Below, piece by piece: positions 61,310 to 64,000 of a DNA stretch of 64,000 nucleotides. The stretch lies in NCBI RefSeq assembly GCF_030272615.1, contig NC_081410.1, positions 191,105,619 to 191,169,618 of the forward strand, read 5' to 3'. The stretch's first letter is position 1; each line of letters opens with the position of its first letter. This DNA is from Cryptomeria japonica (Eukaryota; Streptophyta; Pinopsida; Cupressales; Cupressaceae). Both the position numbers and the translations under genes were made by a program. The notes under the pieces were generated by a model. The model ran no database searches and was not told where the DNA came from. It saw only the letters and a program-made list of their open reading frames with translations.

Positions 61310-62405
61310 TCCTGTTAAACTCTTCACCAAGGAAAAAAATTTATTAACAAGATTATTATTATATTATCATATCAATTGACATAATTATGAAGTAACTATA
61401 AGTATGATAGACATAGATAAAATCATTTAATAATTAAACTCAAAGTGAGTGGTAGTTGAGAGGAGAAAATAAATAATTTTTTTTTTTTTGCTTTTAATGA
61501 ATTTAAGTGTCACAAACACATCAAATTTCATGTTTTTAGTTTTTATTAACATGTATTTTTTTTTTGATTTCCCAGTGGTATCCCCAACCTTATGGTTTTT
61601 GTGACTCTGCCTAGCGACCTCAACCACCCTTGTCCTGGGCTTATTTTTGTGCTAGGTTTTGGGGGACAAAGGGGGCGAGCGGAGGTTTTGGGGGACGGAG
61701 GGGGCGAGCGGAGGCGAGACTAGTCCACTGGAGCTGCAAGTCGAGGCTCAAACGTGACATGCAGTAGGGAAAACCCGGTCAGAGTGAATCGAACCTTGGA
61801 CCTACATGGGACAAACCCAAAGCCTTAGCACAACCATGCCAACCGTTTGAGCTAGCGGGTGAACCCATTAACATGTATTTGGTAATCCATTCTTCATTAC
61901 TCATTTGCTCATTATTCCACTCAAAAAATAATTATATTATTATATTGTAATTAATATTAAATTATTATTATATTATGATATTATAATCAATATTAAATTA
62001 TTATTAAGATATTACTATTTTTTTAATATTTTTTATATTTCTATTTAAATTTTCACCAAAGCAATTTTTTTTTTATCTTTATATTATTATTATAATATTA
62101 AATTGACATAATTAAAAAGTTTACTGTGATTATGATGGAGATAGACATAATTGATTAATAGTTAAACTCAGAGTGAGTAGTAGTTGAGATGAGAAAATAA
62201 AAAAATATTTTTATTTTTAATTTTTTTATGCATTTAAGTGTCACAAACATGTCAAATTTGATGCTTCCAGTTTTTAATAACACATAATAGACAAAATTGC
62301 TTATTAGTTAAGTGAGTGATAGTTGAGAGGAGAAAATAAATAAAATATATACATTTTTTAACTTTTCATGCATTTAAGTTTCACAAACATACCAAATTTA
62401 GCATT
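61310..62405. repeat. Diverged direct repeats, one copy split by a SINE
   Basis: Related segments lie at about 61310-61550, 62030-62290 and 62300-62405. They share AATTGACATAATTA, GTTGAGAGGAGAAAATAAAT and AAGTGTCACAAACA. The third copy is partial and sits directly before the (TA)n tract. Non-coding. Confidence 0.75.
61559..61866 (-). mobile_element. tRNA-derived SINE, family 2, about 308 bp
   Basis: On the minus strand it begins GGGTTCACCCGCTAGC, with pol III A box TAGCTCAAACGGTTGG (61839-61854) and B box GGTTCGATTC (61786-61795), and ends GGGAAATC plus poly(A). A perfect 14-bp duplication ATTAACATGTATTT flanks it (61545-61558 and 61867-61880). The body holds a 29-bp G-rich unit duplicated in tandem at 61655-61712. 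It is far more GC-rich than its surroundings. Confidence 0.9.
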
Positions 62406-62415
62406 CAGAATGAAT

Positions 62416-62419
<4 letters not shown>

Positions 62420-62501
<82 letters not shown>
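62420..62501. repeat. (TA)n microsatellite
   Basis: About 82 bp of uninterrupted TA dinucleotides between the repeats on the left and AT-rich repeat copy C. Confidence 0.95.
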
Positions 62502-62504
<3 letters not shown>

Positions 62505-63202
62505 TAAAACTAATTGTTAATTATTAGTTTAAAATTATTTTAATATTAATTATAACCGGTCTTATTAAAATAACTATTAATGACTGAATAAAAGTGAAAA
62601 TATGCATTTTTTAAAGACCGAATGAACAATATTTAAATTTATGATTTAAAGTTACTAAATTATTTTGTATATATTAAAATGATTAAAAAAATTAAGTTAT
62701 TTAAAAAGTATTAAAAATAGAATGAAACATATATAAAATTATAATTATGAAGAATACATATAATAATTAGGTTTTTTTTAAATAGAAATATTTGTATTTA
62801 ATTTAAATCATGTGGATCAAATACCTATAATTGATTTTATTATCTATATTTTGAGAAATAAAAATTATTAAAATTTATATCTATACAGAAAATTCACTTT
62901 ATTTACAATATTATAAATAGTTAAAAATAAAAAAAATAGACATTTCTTTTTAAATATAAATAAATCTAAAAAAGAAAACCTAAAAAATCTATCATTCCTA
63001 AAAATTGCTCCTACAAGACCAATTTTTTTAAACCAATCATAGTGTAGATAAATAACTTCTACAATATGTTAAATTTTAAAATAAATACCACAATTTTATG
63101 AAAATCAAGTTTATTTTAAAAACAAAAATAATATTTGCTTTTAAATTGGTGTAAAATAATTGATTAATTGGGCTTGAATGGAATAGTATTGCCTATAGCA
63201 AC
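62502..63202 (+). repeat. AT-rich dispersed repeat, copy C
   Basis: Homologous to copies A and B over about 700 bp. Landmarks are AAAATAACTATTAATGACT, ATTTAAATTTATGATTTAAA and ATATATTAAAATGATTAAAA, then AAAATCTATCATTCC and a terminal TTGATTAATTGGGCTTGAAT. No insertion interrupts it. Confidence 0.8.
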
Positions 63203-63797
63203 TTCTAATAATAATAATATTCTTATTGACATAATTAAATGATTGCATGATGATGAAAGTGAAGATATAATTAGCATTAAATAATTAAAAATTATTTAAT
63301 TAAGTAGAAAAAATAAAATAAAATTGAAATCTTTTGCTAATAAAATTTAGTAATAAATATTATTAAAATTTGAAAATATATTTTATAGAATTAGAATGTT
63401 TCCAATTTTTTTTTTTTGAGAGATATTTTTAGCAAGATAAAACTTATTATATGACTCTAAATGTACTATTTTGTATATTATAGTAAAATTGATGTTTTAA
63501 GTAAGAAATTAAAGATAAGACTTAAGTTTAATTCCCTTATACTAATATTATTTAGAGATAAAGATATCTTTATTTCCTCAAAAATCTATAAGGCAATAAT
63601 CTTATTTACTATTATCAATGTAAACATACTACCTTTAAAGCTCACACCTCATATCAAAACACACTCAATACAGAATTAAAGCGATTGTATCAGTTTTATA
63701 GTCACCTTCTTCTTGTTGACTTTGTATAAGTGTGTGTGCGGGGGAGTGAATAGGCAAGGGTTCGAATCCCCACGATTTCACTTGGCTTCAAAGAAGT
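63203..63797. other. AT-rich DNA upstream of the right-edge open frame
   Basis: Nothing coding. The last 100 bp are distinctly less AT-rich. They include a TATA-like TTTGTATAAG at 63721-63730 and the string GGGTTCGAATCCCC at about 63758-63771. Confidence 0.4.
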
Positions 63798-64000
63798 ATG
63801 TCGAAACAGAGTCCATTGCTCAAGTCCAAGAGTTGGGATGATGAAAAGTTTGTTTTTCAGGCGCCCCAGCAGCATCGTCACCACCCAACTTCCCAACAGA
63901 AATTGAAGCACAACTTTGACGAGGAAATTGTGGAGGACTGCGAAAAAGGTTGTGAGACGCCCCCGATTCCCAAAGGAAGTGTTTCACCGAAATTGAAGTG
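63798..64000 (+). CDS. Partial open reading frame at window edge, possible first exon of a host gene
   Basis: The frame starts at ATG 63798, the first ATG after an in-frame TGA at 63747-63749, and stays open for 67 codons to the window end. It begins MSKQSPLLKSKSWDDEKFVF and continues hydrophilic, with a His/Gln patch, an acidic EEIVEDCEKGCE segment and a Pro/Lys region. Base composition is near 50% GC, in sharp contrast to the AT-rich repeats to its left and unlike the small chance frames elsewhere. I do not recognise the family. It could be the 5' exon of a host gene or part of a further mobile element. Confidence 0.5.
   Translation, partial: MSKQSPLLKSKSWDDEKFVFQAPQQHRHHPTSQQKLKHNFDEEIVEDCEKGCETPPIPKGSVSPKLK

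Noticed and set aside
63700-63780. tRNA-like string GGGTTCGAATCCCC
   Set aside because: It matches a T-arm/B box, but no A box, anticodon arm or pairing acceptor stem fits at the right distance. Not called a tRNA or SINE.

Overview
This is nuclear DNA from a seed plant with a large, repeat-filled genome. The most likely source is a gymnosperm such as a conifer. The basis is the low gene content, AT-rich spacers, deeply nested retroelements, plant-type L1 LINEs (DUF4283-like ORF1; ORF2 with endonuclease, reverse transcriptase, zf-RVT and RNase H) and plant Ty1/copia elements. The exact species is not determined. No complete host gene is visible. The only candidate is an open exon that starts at 63798 and runs off the right edge.

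Layout. 1-13.5 kb is AT-rich non-genic DNA with short tandem duplications, an LTR-like stretch and a faint gag relic. A solo LTR with a perfect 5-bp target duplication lies at 13571-14729. A decayed minus-strand LINE (LINE-2, 16.6-19.6 kb) abuts a plus-strand RNase H fragment on its left and an AT-rich dispersed repeat (copy A) on its right. A 1.65-kb purine-rich (GA) tract follows. LINE-1 (plus, about 22.96-35.69 kb) has ORF1, ORF2 and an extra downstream ORF. Its 3' UTR is interrupted by a 6.18-kb Ty1/copia element (29432-35611, minus) with both LTRs, PBS, PPT and target duplication. Copy B of the AT-rich repeat (36.5-38.5 kb) holds a second solo LTR and a tRNA-derived SINE.

38.6-57.4 kb is read as one minus-strand LINE (LINE-3) split into three pieces. 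One insertion is a 3.76-kb LTR-like element at 42061-45822. The other is a 7.5-kb rearranged LTR element, called X here, at 47322-54846. X has the gag, polypurine tract and LTR style of SIRE/Maximus copia elements. It carries a zinc-knuckle gag and a very long lysine/glutamate-rich additional ORF, but no protease, integrase, reverse transcriptase or RNase H. That additional ORF is itself interrupted by a solo LTR of the same family. The right end of X carries an inverted piece of LTR.

57.4-63.2 kb is AT-rich and repetitive, with a second tRNA-derived SINE family, a (TA)n tract and copy C of the AT-rich repeat.

Functionally the window is a record of transposition rather than a working gene set. 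Insertion order can be read from nesting. Much of the coding decay is in-frame TAG/TGA/TAA that single C-to-T or G-to-A changes would create, as expected of heavily methylated transposons. All alignments were made by eye; no database search was possible.
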